11,160 nucleotides of DNA from Roseiflexaceae bacterium UBA965. Lineage in GTDB: Bacteria; Chloroflexota; Chloroflexia; Chloroflexales; Roseiflexaceae. The notes beneath the pieces are model-generated. The model had not been told where the DNA came from, made no database searches, and worked only from the letters and a program-made list of their open reading frames with translations. How positions within the stretch are numbered: position 1 is the stretch's first letter; the number at the start of each line of letters is the position of its first letter. A program made the position numbers and the translations under genes. The stretch spans positions 1 to 11,160 of the forward strand of contig DBCF01000056.1 of the NCBI GenBank assembly GCA_002292925.1, in the 5' to 3' direction. Shown here piece after piece: positions 1 to 6,757 of this stretch.

Positions 1-4
1 CTCC

Positions 5-904
5 TTAGACGGCATTGAGGGCGACAGCAATGGCTGCAGCCACGCGGGCGTTATTTTCTAACAAGGCCATATTGGTACGCATACTCTCGCCACTCGTCTC
101 GCGCATGACCGCACTGAGTAGGAACGGAGTCACGGCTTGACCACGGACGCCGGCGGCCTCTGCCTGGGCGAGGGCCTGCAGAATGTGTTGCTCGATTTCG
201 ATGGGGTCGAGGGCAAATTCTGGCGGTGGCGGCACGGCGATAATCATGCCGCCGCCGCCGATGGCGCGGTGGGCCCGCCAAGCCCGGGCGATGGTGGCCA
301 CATCGGCGGCACAATTGACCGACAAGCCACTCTGGGCAGTATAAAACGCCGGGAATTCGTTAGTGCCAAAGCCATACACTGGCACTCCAACGGTTTCGAG
401 GTATTCGAGGGTGGCGGGTAAATCGAGGATTGATTTGACACCGGCACACACCACAATCACCGGGGTTTTGGCGAGCTCGGTCAAATCGGCCGAGATATCG
501 AAGCTGGTGCGGGCATCACGGTGCACGCCGCCAATCCCGCCGGTGGCAAAGACTTCGATGCCGGCGGCATGGGCCAAGGCCATGGTGGCCGACACGGTGG
601 TGGCACCATAGGCACTATCGGCGATGGCGAGGGGGATATCGCGCCGAGCGAGCTTGCGCACATCACTGGCTTGGGCAAAGCGTTCGAGGGTGGCATCGTC
701 GAGTCCCACTGTTGCGACCCCAGCCACCACCCCAATGGTGGCGGGGACCGCACCATGCTCACGCACGAGCGCTTCCATGGCACGAGCCACGGCGACATTT
801 TGGGGGTAGGGTAGCCCATGGGCGATAACGGTGCTTTCGAGTGCTACGAGGGGTTGATGGCGCATATAGGCGTGGGTGACGGCGGTAGATGTGGTGATTT
901 GCAT
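5..904 (-). CDS. psuG: Pseudouridine-5'-phosphate glycosidase
   Basis: PsuG reversibly cleaves pseudouridine 5'-phosphate to uracil and ribose 5-phosphate, in cytoplasmic salvage of the modified nucleoside. The 299-residue product has the usual family length. Visible landmarks are the N-terminal ALESTVIAHGLPYPQN block with Glu23, Lys84 in the DVRKLARRD segment, the SADLTEL metal-site block (Asp140), and the CAGVKSILD block with Lys157, the position of the Schiff-base lysine in the family. A conserved NNA lies near the C terminus. An upstream extension to 1009 is open, but it runs inside map and looks nothing like the family. The ATG at 904 is preceded by AAAGG at 5-nt spacing, so I chose it. 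The gene follows map by 8 bp and is surely co-transcribed with it. In many bacteria psuG sits beside psuK, a PfkB kinase that supplies the substrate. No kinase adjoins here, although two PfkB genes lie 8-10 kb away in the window. Confidence 0.95.
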   Translation of the reverse strand: MQITTSTAVTHAYMRHQPLVALESTVIAHGLPYPQNVAVARAMEALVREHGAVPATIGVVAGVATVGLDDATLERFAQASDVRKLARRDIPLAIADSAYGATTVSATMALAHAAGIEVFATGGIGGVHRDARTSFDISADLTELAKTPVIVVCAGVKSILDLPATLEYLETVGVPVYGFGTNEFPAFYTAQSGLSVNCAADVATIARAWRAHRAIGGGGMIIAVPPPPEFALDPIEIEQHILQALAQAEAAGVRGQAVTPFLLSAVMRETSGESMRTNMALLENNARVAAAIAVALNAV

Positions 905-912
905 GGATGCCT

Positions 913-1662
913 TTATTCTTGTGTCAAAATCTGCGGACCGGCGGCGGTAATCGCAATGGTATGTTCGAATTGGGCAGAGAGTTGACCATCGGCGGTGCGG
1001 ACCGTCCACTTGTCACGCTTGTCGAGGGTGGTTTTGTAGGTACCCGCGTTAATCATCGGCTCAATGGTGAAAATCATGCCTTCTTTGAGTTTGAGCCCGG
1101 TGCCCCCTTGCCCCACATGATGCACGGTAGGGTCTTCGTGCAGGCGCCGACCGACGCCGTGGCCGGTGTATTCACGCACCACGCTATAGCCGTTGGCTTC
1201 GGCGTGTTGTTGGATGGCCGCCCCGATGTCCCCCAAATGCTTGCCCAATTGAGCCGCCGCAATCCCGCGGCGTAGGGCTTCACGGGTCACATCGATGAGC
1301 TTTTGGGCAGTGGGGCTAATTGCGCCCACGGGTAAGGTGACACAGGCATCGCCGTACCAGCCGTCGACAATCACGCCGATGTCGAGCCCGACAATGTCGC
1401 CGGCGTTGAGGGCGTCGTTGTTGGGGATGCCGTGGCAGATTACGCTGTTGGGTGCCACACAAATCGTGGCGGGGAAGCCGTTGTAGCCCTTGTAGGCGGG
1501 TACTGCCCCATGGCTCCGAATAAATTTTTCTGCAGCGGTATCGAGGGCCAGCGTGGTTACACCGGGCACAATCATCGGAGTGAGATGGGCAAATGTCTGG
1601 GCAACCAGTCGGCCGGCGACGTGCATGGCAGCGATTTCTTGTGCGGTATGGATGGCTACCAT
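913..1662 (-). CDS. map: Methionine aminopeptidase, type I
   Basis: MetAP removes the initiator methionine from nascent proteins when the second residue is small; it is a cytoplasmic dimetal hydrolase. The 249-residue protein is a compact type Ia enzyme with no N-terminal zinc extension. All five metal ligands are seen in the pita-bread fold order: Asp94 (GLDIGV), Asp105 (YGDAC), His168 (GHGVGR), Glu201 (TIEPM) and Glu233 (QFEHT). The substrate-site histidine is His77 in the CHGIP motif. The start at 1662 has AAGGA eight bases upstream. It is the first gene of a two-gene operon with psuG. A -10-like TATACT lies 33 bases upstream of the start. Nothing in the sequence suggests a defect. Confidence 0.97.
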   Translation of the reverse strand: MVAIHTAQEIAAMHVAGRLVAQTFAHLTPMIVPGVTTLALDTAAEKFIRSHGAVPAYKGYNGFPATICVAPNSVICHGIPNNDALNAGDIVGLDIGVIVDGWYGDACVTLPVGAISPTAQKLIDVTREALRRGIAAAQLGKHLGDIGAAIQQHAEANGYSVVREYTGHGVGRRLHEDPTVHHVGQGGTGLKLKEGMIFTIEPMINAGTYKTTLDKRDKWTVRTADGQLSAQFEHTIAITAAGPQILTQE

Positions 1663-1694
1663 AGGTTAATCCTTTGGATAATTTTATTATCAAT

Positions 1695-1700
1695 AGTATA
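1695..1700 (-). promoter_or_regulatory. Possible -10 box for map-psuG
   Basis: Read on the minus strand, the sequence is TATACT, five of six to the sigma-70 -10 consensus, 32 bases before the map start codon. No convincing -35 hexamer lies 16-18 bases upstream, so the call rests on the -10 match and position only. Confidence 0.35.
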
Positions 1701-1849
1701 CAATACCTACGCCAATCTAGGCTGTTTGTTGGTTATTTGGTGGTGCATTGATCCGCCCGAGTGCCTATATCGTGTATTTAATCTGTGATTTTCATTCGTT
1801 GTGCAGTTTTTCGCACACTTTACTGCAGGAGCATGGTGACCGAATCGAC

Positions 1850-1879
1850 TTGACAAAAAGAGTGAAAGAGTGCGAATAT
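1850..1879 (+). promoter_or_regulatory. Candidate sigma-70 promoter upstream of the GT87 gene
   Basis: A perfect TTGACA (1850-1855) is followed at 18-nt spacing by GAATAT (1874-1879), which matches only three of six consensus bases. If used, the transcript would have a leader of about 250 nt before the glycosyltransferase start at 2138. Only the -35 element is convincing. Confidence 0.3.
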
Positions 1880-2137
1880 GTCCATAGCTTTTCCTAGGTT
1901 TTTGGTAGTTAGAATCCAAAACTATAAGGTAAAAGCCATTTTTATGCCACTTTCAATTGGCGTAGATATTGATGATAATCAATAAATTCGACGGCGTGTG
2001 GGCTTGTAGTGCGTGGAATCGCTGACCGCCATACATGCTTTTTATTGGCTGATAGGGCTGATGATTTGTGGTGGTGCACCCGACACCCGAGGTCGTGGGT
2101 AGTGTTTTTCGTGGATGTAATCGGATTAGGAGTACCC

Positions 2138-4342
2138 ATGAACCGTCGATATCTCATCATCGTCATGCTGATCCTTTCTACCTGTATGTTGGTAGTCGCA
2201 TGGCGTACGACGTGGGTCACTCCCGTTCCTATCGGTCATAACGATGATTTGTTCATCCACGGATTTTTGGCTCCCGAATCATTTGCGGGGCAATACATGC
2301 GCTGGAGTACTGACCTTGCGACGGTCCGCGTGCTCCAACCACCTCCTGGTCTCGTGATAGCGACGGTACGCTTATTGAATAGTTACTCCGCCGGAATACC
2401 ATCACCACAGGTAACGCTCCGTTGGCCAAATACCGCACCGATTAGTATTGCGACGATTGAATCTGGTCATATGCGGCGCTACAAAAGTCTTATTCGGAGC
2501 ACGATGGCGCTGGCGTGGTATCACGAATTGACCATCCAAAGTACGACATGGACAGCGCCCCAGGATCCACGGCTCCTCGGGATTGTGGTGTCAGTAGTCG
2601 GTTTATCTCCTACCACGATGACTGCCCCGATATCTGCTCCGGCAATTGTGGGCGTGGCAGTAGGATTGATTTTTTTGATTACGGTGTTGTGTCAGTATCT
2701 ATTTGTGCGACAAATATGGCAAATCATTATTCCAGCCATAATTGGTGTGGGGATTGCATATGCTGGTGTTATACAGCCCTATGGCACGCAACCTTTTTTG
2801 GTGATGGGGCTAGTCGTGGTGACTACGCTGGTGGTTGGGTATGTCATTCTTGTGCGCATCAGCCGTGCGACGGGAGGTATCGCCGGCTCCATGCTCCCGT
2901 TTGTGGGTATTTGTGGGTGGTGGTTATTGGCTGGCGTGCAAGGGCTACAAGCATTGATGGGGATGACCAACGGGATACGTGGCGAAACAGCGTGGTTGGG
3001 CGCGGTGCAAATAAGCTTGATTGGTTTGGCATTCGGGTGGGTATATATAAAAAAACGTTGGCACGACTGGCCACGCGCCGTTGCGGTGGCATTGTGTGGT
3101 GGCGCAATGGTGGTTTGGAGTGAAATGGTCGTTTATGCCATGGGGCGTGATGGTACTGATTTTTGGATTTTGTTTAAAGGGGCGCGTAACTGGGCACGAA
3201 GTGGCTCGTTGTATGACATCCATGCGGTTCTTACCAACCATGTGGGTGCAGTATTCAAAGTGCCACCGTTTTATGGCATGCTGTTTCAACCGTTTGTTGA
3301 AATGAGCGGTTTAACCGTGGTATTTTGGTACCGTTTGGTGATGATTTTGATTGCGGTGGTGGCGATGGTGATTTGGTGGCGCACGCTCCGACCTGCATGG
3401 CACTGGGCAATACCGGCTATTGCCATGTTGGGGATGTTTCGTCCCTTGGTTGATACTATCGCCAATGCCCAGATCGATATCATGTTGTTGTTGTTGTTAA
3501 TCATTAGTTATTGGGCGCTCTATCATCAGCGTGATAGGCTGGCAGGTGGTGTCATCGCCGTCGCCACGTTGTTCAAAATCTATCCTATTTTGTTATTAGG
3601 ATTTTTTATCATCAAAGGGCGTTGGCGTGCTGTCGTGGGATTTGTAATTGGGATGCTGGTGTGTAATGGCATTGCAGTGGCCGTAATGGGCTGGGATATG
3701 CATCGAATTTACCTGTTTGATGTCTTACCAAACATTGGTGGTACCACTTCTTGGGTCGAAAATCAGACGATTTCTGGTTTTATCACCCGTTGGTTTGATA
3801 TGCCATTTGATGCTCATATATTTGCATTGCATGGAGTGTCGCTGGTTGCACAACTCTGTAGTCTGCTGGTGATTGCAAGTGTATGCGTGTTGGCGTTGCG
3901 CAACGAATCACCGCAGAGCACGCGTTATGCCTTGCAATATGCGGCATTTATGGTGTTGATGGTGTTGGCCGTACCTGCTGCCTGGATGCATTATCAAACC
4001 ATTTTGAGTGTGGTTTTTTTGTGGTTGTTGTATCATTTGCGCTCCCAACAACTCTCGGTGCGTCATGCCTGGCTGTTTGGATTGAGCTACGGGCTAATTG
4101 CCTTTGGTAATCAATGGAGTTTTAATAACCGCATTGATTATGGAATCATCACCACATTGGGTGTGTCATACAAGTTTTATGGCATGGTGCTCTTGCTGGT
4201 ATTGATTGGCTGGCAAATCTGGCAAAGCACTACAAATTGGCGTACACCATTGGTGCAAATAGGCTTAGATTTGTGGCGCTTGCTCCACAATCGGCGCATG
4301 TCGTTCGAGGTAGATAATCCCCCCCAGACCCAACCCGACTAA
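2138..4342 (+). CDS. Polytopic membrane glycosyltransferase, DUF2029/GT87-like
   Basis: The protein resembles GT87 enzymes, which transfer a sugar, usually mannose, from a polyprenyl-phosphate donor on the outer face of the membrane. It has 734 residues, long for the family. Residues 5-22 form a signal-anchor helix. Residues 27-165 look extracytoplasmic, with an RWSTDLATVRV segment recalling lectin-like domains of Chloroflexota glycosyltransferases. Many hydrophobic helices follow from 166 on. The family part starts near residue 338: RDGTDFW with candidate catalytic Asp341, a KVPPFYGMLFQPF block (374-386), the ANAQIDIMLLL block (442-452), an AGGVIAVATLFKIYPI block (469-484) and SWVENQTISGFITRW (538-552). 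A longer ORF opens at a GTG at 2009, but the ATG at 2138 has AGGAG at 5-nt spacing and starts the anchor helix. The last 26 codons overlap the opposite gene. Substrate and acceptor cannot be read from sequence. Confidence 0.82.
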   Translation: MNRRYLIIVMLILSTCMLVVAWRTTWVTPVPIGHNDDLFIHGFLAPESFAGQYMRWSTDLATVRVLQPPPGLVIATVRLLNSYSAGIPSPQVTLRWPNTAPISIATIESGHMRRYKSLIRSTMALAWYHELTIQSTTWTAPQDPRLLGIVVSVVGLSPTTMTAPISAPAIVGVAVGLIFLITVLCQYLFVRQIWQIIIPAIIGVGIAYAGVIQPYGTQPFLVMGLVVVTTLVVGYVILVRISRATGGIAGSMLPFVGICGWWLLAGVQGLQALMGMTNGIRGETAWLGAVQISLIGLAFGWVYIKKRWHDWPRAVAVALCGGAMVVWSEMVVYAMGRDGTDFWILFKGARNWARSGSLYDIHAVLTNHVGAVFKVPPFYGMLFQPFVEMSGLTVVFWYRLVMILIAVVAMVIWWRTLRPAWHWAIPAIAMLGMFRPLVDTIANAQIDIMLLLLLIISYWALYHQRDRLAGGVIAVATLFKIYPILLLGFFIIKGRWRAVVGFVIGMLVCNGIAVAVMGWDMHRIYLFDVLPNIGGTTSWVENQTISGFITRWFDMPFDAHIFALHGVSLVAQLCSLLVIASVCVLALRNESPQSTRYALQYAAFMVLMVLAVPAAWMHYQTILSVVFLWLLYHLRSQQLSVRHAWLFGLSYGLIAFGNQWSFNNRIDYGIITTLGVSYKFYGMVLLLVLIGWQIWQSTTNWRTPLVQIGLDLWRLLHNRRMSFEVDNPPQTQPD

Positions 4343-5284
4343 ACAGATGACGGCAATATAGGCGTCGAACGTGTTGGCACGCGCCACATAACTCGCCACC
4401 ATACCGCCCACACCTGCCAATAGATAACAGGTCAACACTGCTTCGCGGCGGGTCAAACCGAGTTGCACCAAGCGGTGCGAAATATGATCTTTGCCACCAT
4501 GGGTGAGGGGGTTTTTGCCACGGCGCAAGCGTGAAATCGATACCAACGTGGTGTCAATGATGGGTAACGCCAACACACACAGCGGTACCATCCAAGTAAT
4601 GATGATTTGATTGGCGGGGAAGCGCAGTTTGATGCCCAAGACGGCCAAAAACAATCCCAAAAAGAGCGACCCCGTGTCTCCCATAAAAATCGTGGCGGGA
4701 TTGAGGTTGTAGCGCAAAAAACCAATACAGGCCCCAATCAACCCTGCCGCCAACGCACTCACCAAAATCTGGCCACTTTGGGCGGCCAGCAACAAAAAGA
4801 AGGCTCCGCAGACCGTCGCTACTCCACTCGACAAGCCATCCATGTTGTCGAGCAAATTCATGGCATTGGTGATTCCTACGACCCAGATTATGGTCAAAAT
4901 AATGTTGTAGGTGTCGTTGGTGAATAATTGCACTTGGATACCACCAATCACCAAAATTACCGCCGCTAAGGCTTGCCCGAGCAACTTTGGGTAGGCATGG
5001 AGCGTCCAACGGTCGTCAGCCAAGCCACAGAGCGATACCAGTGTGGCGGCCAACAAAATCGCAATCAGCTCACGAATATAGAACCGCTCGCCAAACAAAA
5101 TCAAAGCTCCCACACACGCCAAATAAATCGCCGCCCCACCCAGCAACGGTACCGGGGCACTATGGATTTTGCGGTGCGAGGGGGCGTCGACTACGCCAAT
5201 CCGCAAGGCAATCCGGCGGGCAATCGGGGTGGCGATGATGGCAAAGAGCAAGGCGGTGATGCCGATGAGCAAAAACTGTGTCAT
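4265..5284 (-). CDS. Undecaprenyl-phosphate sugar-1-phosphate transferase, WecA/TagO-like
   Basis: This polytopic enzyme belongs to the MraY/WecA family and would transfer a sugar-1-phosphate, typically GlcNAc-1-P from UDP-GlcNAc, to undecaprenyl phosphate at the inner membrane face. That is the first step of an O-antigen, teichoic-acid-like or exopolysaccharide pathway. The 339 residues carry the family marks in order: APSHRKIHSAPVPLLGG (34-50), Asp90-Asp91 in GLADD, NLLDNMDGLSSG (143-154), FMGDTGSLFLG (200-210) and GGKDHISHRLVQLG (263-276). About ten hydrophobic segments span the chain. The ATG at 5284 was chosen because the first membrane helix begins directly there; the 33-residue upstream extension looks non-coding. 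The ribosome site is weak. The His-rich loop favours WecA/TagO over MraY, but the exact substrate is inferred. It is convergent with the GT87 gene, a plausible partner in glycan synthesis. Confidence 0.92.
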   Translation of the reverse strand: MTQFLLIGITALLFAIIATPIARRIALRIGVVDAPSHRKIHSAPVPLLGGAAIYLACVGALILFGERFYIRELIAILLAATLVSLCGLADDRWTLHAYPKLLGQALAAVILVIGGIQVQLFTNDTYNIILTIIWVVGITNAMNLLDNMDGLSSGVATVCGAFFLLLAAQSGQILVSALAAGLIGACIGFLRYNLNPATIFMGDTGSLFLGLFLAVLGIKLRFPANQIIITWMVPLCVLALPIIDTTLVSISRLRRGKNPLTHGGKDHISHRLVQLGLTRREAVLTCYLLAGVGGMVASYVARANTFDAYIAVICLVGLGLGGIIYLERHAPIVEQAPQI

Positions 5285-5459
5285 GATGCAATACTTTTGG
5301 CAATGATAATTCTGCCTACTAGTGTACAACACCTCCGCCAACGATACAGAGATGTGTGGTGTATTTATCGATGTGTCGGCCATATTCGTTGCGAACCGAC
5401 GAAGTGCAAATGAGTTGTATGCACCAGAGAATGTAGCGGCAAAATGGTGTAGTATTGGG

Positions 5460-5465
5460 TATAAT
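5460..5465 (+). promoter_or_regulatory. -10 box for the 5493-6544 operon
   Basis: A perfect TATAAT lies 27 bases upstream of the ATG at 5493. No clear -35 hexamer is found at 16-18 bases, and the base pattern before it (GGG) is not an extended -10. Position and perfect match make it the likeliest start point for the two-gene operon. Confidence 0.45.
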
Positions 5466-5492
5466 TGCGTACGGTATCAGGAGGTAATCGGC

Positions 5493-6032
5493 ATGCAACC
5501 ACGACGAGAAATCCCCTTGTGGCTCGTCGGTGTGGTGATCGGACTCGGGCTGATTGGTGTTTCGTTGTTTGACCAACAAAAAACATCCCTCCAGCGCGTA
5601 TTTAAGGCCGCACCTACCCCCCAAATCCCGGCCATGATTGGTACCGCCCTCGAAAAACCCATGGCGGCAGTGTCGGCGTGGTTGTCTGACGGATCAGCCG
5701 TGGCCCCAGTCACCAATCAAGCCAATGGCCCCCGAGTTGCCGTCTATGTGGAAGAACTCCGCCGCGTCGGCTCAACCCTCGAAATCCGCGGCCGGTTGGT
5801 CAATCATAGCGTGACGCAACTTCGAGTCGCCGTCCAAAATTTCACCTTTGTGGATGCGGCGGGGATTCAGTATGGCGTCGCTGGTCCGACCAGCATCCTT
5901 GATCCCGATGCCGTCGAGCCGTTTGCTTTTACCGTGCCCGTCCCTCCCTCACGGGTATTGACGATGACCCTGGTGCTGGTGCCCGATCCCCCCCTCGTAT
6001 TGACGTTGTTACAAGAAAGTGTGCAACCATGA
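5493..6032 (+). CDS. Membrane-anchored protein of unknown function
   Basis: I do not recognise a characterised family. The 179-residue product has a short basic N terminus (MQPRRE), one hydrophobic helix at about residues 9-26, a Pro/Ala-rich linker (about 38-80) and a C-terminal domain of alternating beta-type segments (81-170). The linker and domain should lie outside the membrane. The domain pattern, VYVEELRRVGSTLEIRGRLVN followed by a hydrophobic strand and a PDAVEPFAFTVPV turn, resembles immunoglobulin-like DUF4352 or FxLYD-type domains; this is inference from pattern only. The start is decided by a perfect AGGAGG eight bases before the ATG, although the frame stays open upstream to 5322. 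Its stop overlaps the next start as ATGA, so the two proteins are translationally coupled and may act together at the membrane. Confidence 0.8.
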   Translation: MQPRREIPLWLVGVVIGLGLIGVSLFDQQKTSLQRVFKAAPTPQIPAMIGTALEKPMAAVSAWLSDGSAVAPVTNQANGPRVAVYVEELRRVGSTLEIRGRLVNHSVTQLRVAVQNFTFVDAAGIQYGVAGPTSILDPDAVEPFAFTVPVPPSRVLTMTLVLVPDPPLVLTLLQESVQP

Positions 6033-6544
6033 CTACTTTAATTGAACTCGTGCAACCCCTCAAAGAGCAATGTATTGCCATAATCGCCCAATTACCGGCA
6101 GCCACCCGTGAGAGCACCAAACTCACCGTGGTGCTCCATGCCACTGATAGCCAGCAAATCGTGCGGGTGGCGATTGACGGTGCGAGCGTTACGGTGACGG
6201 AGAGTGATGGTCCGGCGCATATGCGCTTGACGGCGCCGTATGCAACGTTTGCAAGCATGATTCAACAGGGCAGTATGCGCTTTGTGACAGATCCCATTGT
6301 GCGTGGCAAATTACGTAATCTCCATCAATTACAAGGCGCATTGAACTTGACGTTGACAGATGGCGGTGACGTGCGAATTCAGTTCAATGATGCCACCCAA
6401 CCCGAAGCCGTCGTCAAAATGTCCCAAGCCGATGCAGTTGGCTTATTGGCCGGTACCCTCAATCCCCAAATGGCGGTGATGATGGGACGCATGCAAATTG
6501 TTAGCGGGATGTCATTTCTGATGAGTTTAGACCGCATCATGTAA
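6029..6544 (+). CDS. SCP2-like lipid-binding domain protein, probably two tandem repeats
   Basis: The C-terminal half has the typical end of an SCP2 (sterol carrier protein 2) domain: a run of strands, then LLAGTLNPQMAVMMGRMQIVSG (139-160) and a final helix. SCP2 domains form hydrophobic cavities for lipids or other apolar ligands and often serve as accessory domains. The 171-residue chain seems to hold two related units, about 43-105 and 106-171. In each, a DG pair is followed 31 residues later by the glycine of an (x)GS/TM/L motif (D50 to G81; D111 to G142), then by a second glycine 11-12 residues on (G93, G153). No signal peptide is seen, so it is probably cytoplasmic. The start overlaps the upstream stop (ATGA). 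Ligand unknown; coupling to a membrane protein hints at a membrane-lipid role. Confidence 0.75.
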   Translation: MTTLIELVQPLKEQCIAIIAQLPAATRESTKLTVVLHATDSQQIVRVAIDGASVTVTESDGPAHMRLTAPYATFASMIQQGSMRFVTDPIVRGKLRNLHQLQGALNLTLTDGGDVRIQFNDATQPEAVVKMSQADAVGLLAGTLNPQMAVMMGRMQIVSGMSFLMSLDRIM

Positions 6545-6565
6545 CAAAACCACGTTTCGTATAGC

Positions 6566-6600
6566 AACAGACCCCTGCATCGTGCAGGGGTCTGTTTTTG
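6566..6600 (+). terminator. Strong intrinsic terminator
   Basis: A perfect 13-bp stem (ACAGACCCCTGCA paired with TGCAGGGGTCTGT, 6567-6579 and 6583-6595) with a 3-nt loop is followed directly by TTTT. It lies 22 bases after the SCP2-like gene and closes the 5493-6544 operon. Confidence 0.92.
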
Positions 6601-6714
6601 CGATTACCGTACAAGCCCGCGAAGAGGAAATAATTGAAAATCTCTCTGCGTCTCCGTAGTCGGGTACCCAAAGATTAATAGTCTGGTGTATTTGGATTGA
6701 GCGTGATAATCAAA

Positions 6715-6748
6715 CACGCCCCGTTGTACGTATGCACAACGGGGCGTG
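6715..6748 (-). terminator. Intrinsic terminator for the AhpD-like gene
   Basis: A perfect 13-bp stem (CACGCCCCGTTGT with ACAACGGGGCGTG) and 8-nt loop begins 10 bases past the TAA of the minus-strand AhpD-like gene. On that strand it is followed by TTTGATTAT, a moderate U tract; on the plus strand no U tract follows at once, so it faces left. A terminator placed just after this second-half stop supports the whole 594-bp frame being one transcription unit. Confidence 0.75.
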
Positions 6749-6757
6749 CTATCAGTG

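Larger units (their letters stand above)
1663..2137. other. 475-bp intergenic region between divergent map and GT87 genes
   Basis: No gene is supported here. The region holds the map upstream signals, a TTGACA hexamer facing right at 1850-1855, and a weak 6-bp inverted repeat TGCAGT/ACTGCA at 1802-1827. A 35-codon ORF at 1878-1985 has only a poor ribosome site. Its internal stretch reads MPLSIGVDIDDNQ, slightly like the start of a phosphatase or kinase, but it stops at once. An open frame on the minus strand ends at 1942 with no recognisable product. The region is more A+T-rich than the flanking genes and could carry the long leader of the downstream glycosyltransferase or decayed sequence. 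Confidence 0.5.

Noticed and set aside
1878..1985. 35-codon ORF with SIGVDIDD segment
   Set aside because: Weak ribosome site, no family recognised and too short to support; left as a note on the intergenic region.
2009..2137. 43-residue N-terminal extension of the GT87-like protein from GTG
   Set aside because: No ribosome site and non-family sequence, whereas the ATG at 2138 has AGGAG and begins the membrane anchor.
4973..5413. 146-codon plus-strand open frame
   Set aside because: Antisense to the WecA-like gene, Gln/Arg-rich and without a recognisable fold.
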